Below are positions 45,796 through 55,705 of a DNA stretch of 64,000 bases, piece by piece. Made by a program: the position numbers and the translations under genes. Numbering within the stretch: the stretch's first letter is position 1; each line of letters begins with the position of its first letter. The notes under the pieces are model-generated. The model did no database searches. It was not told the DNA's origin and saw only the letters and a program-made list of their open reading frames with translations. The DNA comes from VAZQ01 sp963827585 (GTDB taxonomy: Bacteria > Pseudomonadota > Alphaproteobacteria > Rhizobiales > Xanthobacteraceae): positions 157,317 to 221,316 of the forward strand of contig CAWHCK010000013.1 in NCBI GenBank assembly GCA_963827585.1, given 5' to 3'.

Positions 45796-46927
45796 ATGCG
45801 CGCGGAAGTCCAGAATGTCGTCGACGAGATCAAGCAGTCGGTCGGGCTGCTGAGGAGGCATCTTTGACGTCGACGCGGCGCGCGCGCGCCTCGCGGAGCT
45901 CAACAAGCAGGCCGAAGACCCCACGCTCTGGAACGACCAGCAGCGCGCGCAGCGCCTGATGCAGGAGCGCACGGCGCTCGAGGACCAGCTCACCGCCATC
46001 GGCCGCATCGAGCAGGAGCTCGACGACCAGCTCACCATGATCGAGCTCGGCGAAGCCGAGAACGACCGCAAGGCGATCGGCGACGCCGAAGCGGCGCTCA
46101 AGGCGCTCAAGGCCGAGACGACGCGGCGCGAGCTCGAGGCGCTGCTTTCGGGCGAAGCCGATAACAACGATTCCTATCTCGAGGTCCATGCCGGCGCCGG
46201 CGGCACCGAGAGCCAGGACTGGGCCAACATGCTGCTGCGCATGTATACGCGCTGGGCCGAGCAGCACGGCTACAAGGTCGAATACCTCGAAGAGACGCCC
46301 GGGGAAGAAGCCGGGATCAAATCGGCGACCATTCAGGTCAAGGGCCGCAATGCCTTCGGCTGGCTCAAGACGGAAAACGGCGTGCATCGCCTGGTGCGCA
46401 TCTCGCCGTTCGATTCCAACGCGCGCCGGCACACCTCGTTCGCGAGCGTCAACGTCTATCCGGTGATCGACGACCGCATCGTCGTGGACATCAAGGAGGG
46501 GGACGTGCGCACCGACACCTTGCGCGCGAGCGGCGCGGGCGGCCAGCACGTCAACAAGACCGAGTTGGCGATCCGCCTCACCCACATCCCGACCAACATC
46601 GTCGTCTTCTGCCAGAACGACCGCTCGCAGCATCGCAACCGGGCGCAGGCGTGGCAGATGCTGCGGGCGCGGATCTATGAAAGGGAATTGAAGAAGCGCG
46701 AGGCACAGGCGGCCGCCGAGCAGGCCGCCAAGACCGACATCGGCTGGGGCCACCAGATCCGCTCCTATGTGCTGCAGCCCTACCAGATGGTGAAGGACCT
46801 GCGCACGGGCGTGTCCACCTCGAGCACCGGCGCGGTGCTCGACGGCGACCTCGACCAGTTCATGGCGGCCGCGCTGGCGCAAAAAGCCTTCGGCACCGAG
46901 CCGACGGCGGTGGAGGACGTGGATTAG
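45796..46927 (+). CDS. prfB: Peptide chain release factor 2, programmed +1 frameshift
   Basis: RF2 terminates translation at UGA and UAA. The first 23 codons (MRAEVQNVVDEIKQSVGLLR) end in an in-frame TGA at 45865-45867. The +1 frame then reads DVDAARARLAELNKQAEDPT onward to the stop at 46925-46927. The site AGGAGGCATCTTTGAC has the internal Shine-Dalgarno and slippery CTT-T before TGA found in most bacterial prfB genes, so this is a natural frameshift and not an error. The anticodon-like SPF is in VRISPFDSNARRHTSF and the catalytic GGQ is in RASGAGGQHVNKTE. This core gene marks the right edge of the accessory block. Confidence 0.96.
45853..45867 (+). promoter_or_regulatory. prfB autoregulatory +1 frameshift site
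   Basis: AGGAGG (45853-45858), three bases, CTT (45862-45864) and TGA (45865-45867) form the canonical RF2 frameshift signal. Low RF2 lets the ribosome slip from CTT to TTT and resume in the +1 frame. Confidence 0.95.
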
Positions 46928-46973
46928 TTCGCGTTTGCGGAGATATCAGGTCAGTTGGACAAGAGAGATCGCC

Positions 46974-47258
46974 ATGAACAAGGCTGACGTCATCAGGAAC
47001 GTTTCCGAAAAATCAGGCGTCGAACCGGATACTTGCGAAAAAGTGATCAAAGCTTTTGAAGAGCAGGCCGGTGACGCATTGATCGAGAAATTCAAGGGGG
47101 GCAAGACGGATCATGCCGATATGCTGGCGGGCGTCTCGGGAAGAACCGGTATTCGCTCGGAGGATTGTGACAAGGTCCTGACAGCCCTTGGGGAGGTATT
47201 GAATGCCGGAATATCGGATAAGCTGAATTTTTTCAAAAGAATGTTTTCGAAACAATAG
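46974..47258 (+). CDS. Small duplicated HU-like helical protein
   Basis: 94 residues from the ATG at 46974. The first half (NKADVIRNVSEKSGVEPDTC, EKVIKAFEEQAGDALIEK) resembles the N-terminal helix-turn-helix of HU/IHF proteins. The second half (HADMLAGVSGRTGIRSEDCD, KVLTALGEVLNAGISDK) repeats the same pattern, including the (D/E)-(T/D)-C-(E/D)-K-V core. The beta arm of true HU proteins is absent. It therefore looks like a tandem repeat of the HU helical hairpin. It lies 47 bases after prfB. Function unknown. Confidence 0.75.
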   Translation: MNKADVIRNVSEKSGVEPDTCEKVIKAFEEQAGDALIEKFKGGKTDHADMLAGVSGRTGIRSEDCDKVLTALGEVLNAGISDKLNFFKRMFSKQ

Positions 47259-47343
47259 AGACCGCCCGCGGCACTACATCCAAGACACGACGTAGCTCAA
47301 GAAGAGCCCCCGCGGGTCGAGGGCGCACACTGGAGCGCGGTGA

Positions 47344-47409
47344 CTTTCCGGAAACCGGTACCCACCCCGGATCAAGTCCGGGGCAGGCCTTTTTCGGGAT
47401 CATGCTCTA
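47344..47409. repeat. Variant GAGCATGATC-type repeat with nested palindrome
   Basis: The right part (TTTTTCGGGATCATGCTCTA) and the GGAAACCGGTACCCA segment match the repeat at 30342-30390. A nested CCCCGGATCAAGTCCGGGG palindrome is inserted between them. It lies just after the stop of the minus-strand alpha/beta hydrolase gene and overlaps its last three bases. Confidence 0.65.
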
Positions 47410-48183
47410 ACGCCGGTCTTGCGCGTGCGTCGCGGCATCTTCGATCAGCGCGGCGACCGCCTCCGGGTGCGAGCGGTATACGGAGTGGCTGGCACCTTCG
47501 ATTTCGACGGTGTGGCTGTGGGCGCGGGCGGCGTACATGCGCTCGAGGTCCGGGCTGATGATGCGGTCCGATTTGGCGACCATGTACCAGCTCGGCTTGA
47601 GCTTCCACGCCGGGTTGGTGATCGGCGTCGCAAACACGGCGGCCGCCGTGAAGAACTGCGAACGGGCCTCGAACTCGGCCTCGGCGGCCGGAAGGTCGGC
47701 CGCGAACTCGGCGTGATAGCGGGACGGGTCGAGGTAGGTGTAGCCGTCCGGCGTCTTCTTGATCGCGTCGCGGCCGGCGGCCGGGAAACGCTGGCCGTTG
47801 CCGGTCTCGGTCTCGTTCTCGTCGGGAGCATGCGCGGCGATGTAGACGAGACCGACCACGTGCGCCTCGACGCCGGCCTCGGTGATGATCGCGCCGCCGT
47901 AGCTGTGGCCGACCAGAATGGTCGGTCCGTCCTGACGCGCCAGCGCGCGCCTGGTCGCCGCCACGTCCTCCGCCAGACCCGTCAGCGGCTGCTGCACCAC
48001 GGTCACGTTGAAACCGTCGCGCTTGAGGATGTCGTAAACCGGCCGCCATCCCGAGCCGTCGACGAAGGCGCCATGCACCAGGACGATGTTCTTGACCGGC
48101 TCGGCCGCTGCGCTTCCTGCTGCGCAAGAGATCAGCGCTGCGGCGACGGCGCAGGCAAGCCGCGCCCTATGCTTGAACGTCAT
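47407..48183 (-). CDS. Exported alpha/beta hydrolase
   Basis: 258 residues with a signal peptide (RARLACAVAAALISCAAGSA, cleavage near AAAEP). The alpha/beta fold has VLVHGAFVDGSGW (oxyanion side), the nucleophile elbow ILVGHSYGGA, and a C-terminal His in IEGASHSVYRSHPEAV. It resembles the periplasmic esterase/EstC-like hydrolases common in Proteobacteria. It is an isolated gene with short flanking gaps. The substrate is unknown. Confidence 0.9.
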   Translation of the reverse strand: MTFKHRARLACAVAAALISCAAGSAAAEPVKNIVLVHGAFVDGSGWRPVYDILKRDGFNVTVVQQPLTGLAEDVAATRRALARQDGPTILVGHSYGGAIITEAGVEAHVVGLVYIAAHAPDENETETGNGQRFPAAGRDAIKKTPDGYTYLDPSRYHAEFAADLPAAEAEFEARSQFFTAAAVFATPITNPAWKLKPSWYMVAKSDRIISPDLERMYAARAHSHTVEIEGASHSVYRSHPEAVAALIEDAATHAQDRR

Positions 48184-48356
48184 GATGGACTCCCATTGAA
48201 TTGATCCGCTGCCGTAACGCGGCCGACCTTAGCGGTCGCGCAGCCGAAATCTTTTGCGAAATTGCGGTGCCTAAGCCGGGATTGCCGCCTATGGGTGGGG
48301 TTCGTCAATTCGTTGGATCACTGGACAAGCCGCTCGGCCTGAGCAACCCTCGACCG

Positions 48357-49764
<1,408 letters not shown>

Positions 49765-49826
49765 TCGGGACGACTCAACTGATCGCGTTTGCGTTCGCCG
49801 CCGCCGGCTCCTTTCGAAGCGGGCAA

Positions 49827-50537
49827 TCAAATCCCCAGGTAAGCGCTCTTGACCTGATCGTTGCTCGCGACCTCGGCCGCCGAGCCCGATAGCACCACGC
49901 AGCCGTTCTCGAGGACTGCGGCGAAATCCGCAATCTCGAGCGAGTCGGCCACGTTCTGCTCGACCAGCAGGATGGTCATGCCGCTCGCCCGCAGGTCCTG
50001 GATGGTCGCAAAGACGAGCTCGACCGCAACCGGCGAAAGCCCCAATGACGGCTCGTCGAACAGGATGAGCTCGGGTTCGGCCATCAGGCAGCGGCCGATC
50101 GCGAGCATCTGCTGCTCGCCGCCGGAGAGCGTGCCGGCCTTCTGGCGTCGGCGCTCCGCCAGGAGCGGAAACATGTCGTATGCGCGCCGCAGGTTCGCCG
50201 GTTGCTTGGCGGCGGCACGCTTGAGCGCTCCGCCCAGCACGAGATTCTCTTCCACCGTGAGGCTCGGAAAGATTTGCCGGCCCTCGGCCACCTGTCCGAT
50301 GCCCAGCTCGCAGGTCTCGCTCGAACTCGAGACCGCCGATCTCGACGCCGCCGAAGCGAATATGCCCGGCGCTTGGGCGCAGCATTCCGGCAATGGCCCG
50401 GATCAGCGAGGTCTTGCCCGCGCCGTTCGACCCGATGATGGTCACCAGGCTGTTGCGGGGAACGTCGAAGGTGACCCCGTTCAGCGCGCGCGCCTGTCCG
50501 TAGCAAACCTCGAGCTCCCTGACCTCGAGCAGCGCGT

Positions 50538-50541
<4 letters not shown>
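49827..50541 (-). CDS. livF: Branched-chain-type ABC transporter ATPase LivF (one indel)
   Basis: The start at 50541 overlaps the livG stop (ATGA) and reads MNALLEVRELEVCYGQARAL, Walker A IIGSNGAGKTSLIRA. Near 50310 one base shift moves the rest to the frame with GIGQVAEGRQIFPSLTVEEN, signature LSGGEQQMLAIGRCLM and Walker B ELILFDEPSLGLSP. The corrected length of about 237 residues is standard for LivF. It energises uptake with LivG. It is the last gene of the minus-strand transporter-hydroxylase operon. Confidence 0.88.
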
Positions 50542-51256
<715 letters not shown>

Positions 51257-51257
<1 letters not shown>

Positions 51258-52234
51258 CACGCCGGCCGGCGACGGCTCGCCAGCCGTGTCAATTGCGGCC
51301 AGATGCCGTCGGGCAGGAACGCGATGACGGCGAGAATGACCACCCCGTAGAGAAAGGTGTTGACGCCGTAAAATCCGATCTTCTGTCCGAGCATGTTCGC
51401 CAGCTCCATGAGCGGAACGACGAAGAACGCCCCCAGGACGGAACCGAACAGCGTGCCGAGGCCGCCGACGATCGGCGCGATCAGAATCTCGATCGACATG
51501 CGCATTCCCATCACGCTGTCGGGGAACAGGCTGCCTTGCATGAGCCCGAAAAGCCCGCCGCCGATGCCGGCGAGCCCAGCGCTGATGGCGACCACCAGCA
51601 TCTTGCATCCGAGCGCGGGGACCCCGAGCGCGCGCGCCGCGGCCTCGTCTTCGGCAAGGCTGCGCCACCAATAGCCCCAGCGCGTCGCCATCAAGCGGGC
51701 GAGCAGCACATAGGCCAAGGCCGTAATCGCCAGAAATGCGAAATAGAAAAACAGCGTTCCTCCGCGCAGGGTCACCAGCGGCCGGTTGGTATCCGGGTTG
51801 ATGGCCTTGAAGAACAGGCCAGCGGTATCTCCCACGAACTCCCAATTGTCGAACAGCACGCGAAACAATTCGGCAACCGCGATCGTCAACAGCGCGAATT
51901 GCACGCCGCGCACCGAAAAACGCGCACCGAGCCAGGTGACCGCGGCTCCGACCAGCGCCGCGACTGCCGCGCCCGCGGGGATCGCGAGCCATGGGCTCAC
52001 TCCGCTGCGCTCGGTCAGCACCGCGGTCGTGTAGGCGCCGAGCCCCAGGAACAGCGCGTGCCCGAGCGAGAGCAGCCCGGCGCTCATCATCAGGTTCCAG
52101 GTCATGCCCATGAACGCGTAGAAAAAGACCAGCGTCAGCAGGCTTTGCCAGAACGAATCCATGAGCGGTCCGACGAGGGCGAGAACGGCAAAAAATGCGA
52201 GCGCGGGCCACTGCGACGACGGCTGCAGGGTCAT
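51257..52234 (-). CDS. livM: Branched-chain-type ABC transporter permease LivM
   Basis: About 325 residues, starting at the ATG at 52234, which overlaps the livH stop. Membrane segments include WPALAFFAVLALVGPLMDSF, LTLVFFYAFMGMTWNLMMSA and LLSLGHALFLGLGAYTTAVL. The characteristic EEA-type loop reads SLAEDEAAARALGVPALGCK, and the late segment is IVGGLGTLFGSVLGAFFVVP. It pairs with LivH in the translocation pore. Confidence 0.93.
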
Positions 52235-53103
52235 GCCCGCTCCTGCTCGCCGAACAGGCCGTTGGGTCGCAGCAACAGCACGAGCACCAGCAGCCCATAG
52301 GAGAAGGTGGTTTTCAGGGCCGGGGAAACGATCACCGCCGCGACCGCTTCCGCCAGGCCGATGAGCACGCCGCCAATGAGCGCGCCGGTCACGCTGCCGA
52401 GGCCGCCGACGATCACGATGATGAATGCGATGAGCGTGAAGTCGGTCGCCAGGAACGGCTGGGTGTCGAACATCGGCGAGATCAGCGCGCCGGCCGCGCC
52501 GGCGCACGCCATGCCGATTCCCGCGGTCACGGCGTAGACCTGGCGGATCCTGATCCCGATCACCTGCGCGCCGACGAGATTGTCCGCGGCGGCGCGGATC
52601 GAGCGCCCCAGCGTCGAGCGCTGCAGAAAGAGCAGCAGCGCGCCGATCAATACCAGCGCGCCGAGCGCCGCCTGCGTGCGCACGACGTCCAATCGAAACG
52701 GTCCGACCACGTACGAGCGCAGGCTGTCGGCAACCTGAACCGAGCGCGGGTCAGGTCCGAACAGAACGAGATGCAGACCCGTGATGACGAGCGCCAAGGC
52801 GATGAACAGAATGAATTGCGCGTGCTGAGGGCGATCGATGAAGGCGTTCACGATGCCCCGTTGGAGCACATAGCCGAGGAGAAACAGCACCAGCGCCGCA
52901 AATGGGGCGAGGCTCCACGGCGGCAATTGGGTCGCGAGCCACATCCCATAGCCGACATACATTCCGATCACCACCATTTCCCCATGCGCAAAATTGACGA
53001 TGCGCATGACGCCGAAAATGATGGTCAGACCGAGCGCGATCAGGGCGTAAACGACGCCGATCAAAGCGCCGCTGGCAAGGACGTTGAGGTAGAGCGCGGT
53101 CAC
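52231..53103 (-). CDS. livH: Branched-chain-type ABC transporter permease LivH
   Basis: 290 residues, typical LivH: LASGALIGVVYALIALGLTI and IFGVMRIVNFAHGEMVVIGM at the start, RSIRAAADNLVGAQVIGIRI (the coupling EAA-like loop), and FTLIAFIIVIVGGLGSVTGA. Length is normal. It follows livK by about 47 bases on the same strand. Confidence 0.94.
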   Translation of the reverse strand: MTALYLNVLASGALIGVVYALIALGLTIIFGVMRIVNFAHGEMVVIGMYVGYGMWLATQLPPWSLAPFAALVLFLLGYVLQRGIVNAFIDRPQHAQFILFIALALVITGLHLVLFGPDPRSVQVADSLRSYVVGPFRLDVVRTQAALGALVLIGALLLFLQRSTLGRSIRAAADNLVGAQVIGIRIRQVYAVTAGIGMACAGAAGALISPMFDTQPFLATDFTLIAFIIVIVGGLGSVTGALIGGVLIGLAEAVAAVIVSPALKTTFSYGLLVLVLLLRPNGLFGEQERA

Positions 53104-53150
53104 CGATGGGCTCGCGTTTCCAACTCCCGGGACGCCGCTCGGCCTGCGCG

Positions 53151-54371
53151 TCAGCGCCGATCGAACGGAACCAAGGGAAAGATCGCCTTCGCCTCGCTCG
53201 CGTCCTGCGGGCTGACGACGACGGGCTTGCCATTTTGATTCTGCAGCATGACGCCGCCGATGTTCGGATTCTGGCCCTTCTCGTCGAAGCGGATCGGGCC
53301 GCCGTAGAGGATATGGTCCGTGATGTTGGTGGTCTTGAGCGCGGCGTGAATTGCCGCCGGATCGGGCGATCCGGCCCGCTTGATGGCATCGGCCGCAACT
53401 TCCACGGCTTCGAATGCAAAACCGACGTTGAGATCGAAGCGATCTCCGGTTTCCCGCTCGAACCGCCGGACGATCTCCTGGGTCCGCTTCTTGGTCGGGT
53501 CGTACCAGGGAACGCAGGACATGTAGCCGTCGGCGTACTTGCCGAGCGCGTCGGTGAAGGCCTTCTCGTACGGCCCCGGGCTGCCCGGGCTGATGATGCC
53601 CATCGGCGACCAGTTCTGCTTGACCATTTCGCGAACGATCAGGATCGCATCATTGACCCGCGTGACGGGCATCAGCAGGTCGGCGCCGACGGCCTTGGCC
53701 TTGGCCACCTCGACCGAGAGGTCGCGCGCGCGCACGTCGTAGGAAATCCGGTCCGTGATCTTGATCGGGACCTGAAGCCGGTCCCACAGCGCGTCGACGC
53801 CCCGCACCAGACCCTGTCCGAAGGTGTCGTTGACATGAAGCAGGACCGCCGTCTTCGGCTCGATCCCGGTCGCGGCTCCGAGCTCCTTGATGCGCGCCAC
53901 CGCATTGGCGACCAGCGCCGTGGCCGGCGGAAAGTTGCGGAAGATCTGGGTGAAGCCCTGCTCGGTGATCTGGGGAGCCGAGGCGATGTTGATCAGGAAC
54001 GGGATCTTCGCGGCTTCGGCCGCCTGCGCCACCGAGATCGTGCTCCCGGAATCGTTGGTGCCGATCAGCAGGGTCGCGCCTTCGCGGATCAATCGTTCGG
54101 CGACGACCCGGCCGTTCTCCGGCTTCAATTCCGCGTCGCCGTAGACGAACTCCATGGGCGGGCCGCCGGCTTCTTGCACAATCTTGGCGCCGAACTCGTT
54201 GCCCTTGCGGGTTTGCTGGCCCATGAAGGCCTGCACGCCCGTGAGATAGAGAATGACGCCGATCTTGACCGGACGTGCTTGCGCCGCGGCCCGGCCCGGC
54301 AAGAATCCTGTCCCCAATGCTCCCGCTCCGGCGGCCAGCACCTGACGGCGAGTGACGGTCCTCTTTGTCAT
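53151..54371 (-). CDS. livK: ABC transporter periplasmic binding protein, Leu/Ile/Val-binding fold
   Basis: 406 residues with a Tat-like signal (TRRQVLAAGAGALGTGFLPG, cleavage near AAAQA). The type I periplasmic binding fold shows PVKIGVILYLTGVQAFMGQQ, LIGTNDSGSTISVAQAAEAA, LHVNDTFGQGLVRGVDALWD and DGYMSCVPWYDPTKK. In this family the ligand may be amino acids, aromatic acids or urea. Because the same operon encodes a molybdenum hydroxylase, the ligand is probably that enzyme's substrate, for example an N-heterocyclic or aromatic compound (inference). Confidence 0.92.
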   Translation of the reverse strand: MTKRTVTRRQVLAAGAGALGTGFLPGRAAAQARPVKIGVILYLTGVQAFMGQQTRKGNEFGAKIVQEAGGPPMEFVYGDAELKPENGRVVAERLIREGATLLIGTNDSGSTISVAQAAEAAKIPFLINIASAPQITEQGFTQIFRNFPPATALVANAVARIKELGAATGIEPKTAVLLHVNDTFGQGLVRGVDALWDRLQVPIKITDRISYDVRARDLSVEVAKAKAVGADLLMPVTRVNDAILIVREMVKQNWSPMGIISPGSPGPYEKAFTDALGKYADGYMSCVPWYDPTKKRTQEIVRRFERETGDRFDLNVGFAFEAVEVAADAIKRAGSPDPAAIHAALKTTNITDHILYGGPIRFDEKGQNPNIGGVMLQNQNGKPVVVSPQDASEAKAIFPLVPFDRR

Positions 54372-54398
54372 GGAATACCTCTCGTTACGAATTGCGGT

Positions 54399-54887
54399 TC
54401 AAATGCGCGCCGGCTCCGCTGTCTTGCCGAGCTCGGAGCAGACGTCCTCGATGGCGTCGACGACGGACAGGTAGCCGGTGCAGCGGCAGAGATTGCCCGC
54501 AAGCTCGGCCTTGATGCGGGCGCGGTCGGCATCCGGAATCCGGGTGACGATATCGTAGGCGGTTGCCAGCATTCCCGGGGTGCAGAAGCCGCACTGCAGC
54601 GCGTGGCGCAGATTGAAGGCCCGCCGGATCGAAGCCATCACGGCGTCGCCCTCGTAGCCTTCGACCGTCCTGACATCGGCGCCGTCGGCCGCCGCGGCGA
54701 GCGTGATGCAGGAGCGCACCGGTTTGCCGCTCACCATCAAGGTACAGGCACCGCAGACGCCGTGCTCGCAACCGACATGGGTGCCGGTCAGCAGGCACTG
54801 CTCGCGCACGAAATCAGCGAGCGACAGGCGGTCATCGATCGCCCGCGAGAACAGCTCTCCATTGACCCGAATGTGCACCGATGTCAT
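54399..54887 (-). CDS. Molybdenum hydroxylase small subunit, [2Fe-2S]
   Basis: 162 residues of the CoxS/xanthine oxidase small-subunit family. The plant-type [2Fe-2S] cluster is CEHGVCGACTLMVSGKPVRS with the preceding GTHVGCEHG. The second cluster is in the helical domain, ALQCGFCTPGML and NLCRCTGYLSVVDAI. All eight cysteines are present. It passes electrons from the Mo site to FAD. It overlaps the FAD subunit gene by four bases. Confidence 0.95.
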   Translation of the reverse strand: MTSVHIRVNGELFSRAIDDRLSLADFVREQCLLTGTHVGCEHGVCGACTLMVSGKPVRSCITLAAAADGADVRTVEGYEGDAVMASIRRAFNLRHALQCGFCTPGMLATAYDIVTRIPDADRARIKAELAGNLCRCTGYLSVVDAIEDVCSELGKTAEPARI

Positions 54888-55705
54888 CGCGCCGCTCCAT
54901 GCACCGCTCGCCGGATGATGGCCCGATGCAGGCCGAGGTCTTGGTCGGCGATCTCAAGAGTTGCGAGGTCGGCGGCTATCGCGGCATCGATCGCATCGTC
55001 CGATGTGCCGGCCGCCAGGCCAGCCGCGGTTTGCCGCAAGCTCGTGGGCGGATCCGCGCGCCGCGCGAGCACCGCGTTGAAAAAGCCGCGATCGCGATCG
55101 ATCACGACCAGTGCCATGGACTCGGCGAAGTCGCCGGGCTTGCGCGCGAACTTCGCGTGTCCCCAGCGGGCGGTCGGAGATAGTTCCGGGATGCAAACCG
55201 CCACGATGATCTCGTCGGGCTCGATCGCCGTGCTCAAGGGACCTCTGATGAATTCATCCACGCGCAGCGTGCGCTGTTTGCGGCCGTCGCGCAGGCGGAT
55301 GCCGGCGCCGAGCGCCATCATCGCCGCCACCCAGTCCGCGGCCGGGTCGGCATGGGCGAGGCTGCCGCCGAGCGTCCCACGATTACGTACCGGGCGATAG
55401 GCTATTCCCCGTGCCACGTGCGGCATCAGGCCGAGCGTCACGTCCGGCACTTCGCCATCCTCGATCTGAGCATGGGTGACGCACGGCCCGACGACCAGGT
55501 CCCCGCCTTCGAGCGAAGCTCGGCGCAGCTCCTCGATCCGGCTGATGTCGACCAGTCGCTTGGGCACGGCGAGCCGCAAATTCAACAGCGGACCGAGAGA
55601 CTGCCCGCCGGCGATGATCCGCGTTTCCTCCGACACGTTCGCCAGAAGCTCGAGCGCATGATCGAGAGAGCCGACGCGCGTATAGTGCAGCGGCGCGGGC
55701 TTCAC
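54884..55705 (-). CDS. Molybdenum hydroxylase medium subunit, FAD-binding
   Basis: 273 residues of the CoxM family: KPAPLHYTRVGSLDHALELL, the FAD pyrophosphate motif RIIAGGQSLGPLLNLRLAVP, the second FAD motif RPVRNRGTLGGSLAHADPAA, and DFAESMALVVIDRD. Length is normal. It lies between the small and large subunit genes with overlaps on both sides. Confidence 0.95.
   Translation of the reverse strand: MKPAPLHYTRVGSLDHALELLANVSEETRIIAGGQSLGPLLNLRLAVPKRLVDISRIEELRRASLEGGDLVVGPCVTHAQIEDGEVPDVTLGLMPHVARGIAYRPVRNRGTLGGSLAHADPAADWVAAMMALGAGIRLRDGRKQRTLRVDEFIRGPLSTAIEPDEIIVAVCIPELSPTARWGHAKFARKPGDFAESMALVVIDRDRGFFNAVLARRADPPTSLRQTAAGLAAGTSDDAIDAAIAADLATLEIADQDLGLHRAIIRRAVHGAAR

Noticed and set aside
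45796..45867. prfB as a broken gene
   Set aside because: The in-frame TGA is in the canonical RF2 frameshift context (internal AGGAGG, CTT-TGA-C), so it is programmed.
53106..55400. 764-codon plus-strand open frame across several genes
   Set aside because: Antisense to livK and the two smaller hydroxylase subunits, all with full family signatures. It has no domain of its own.
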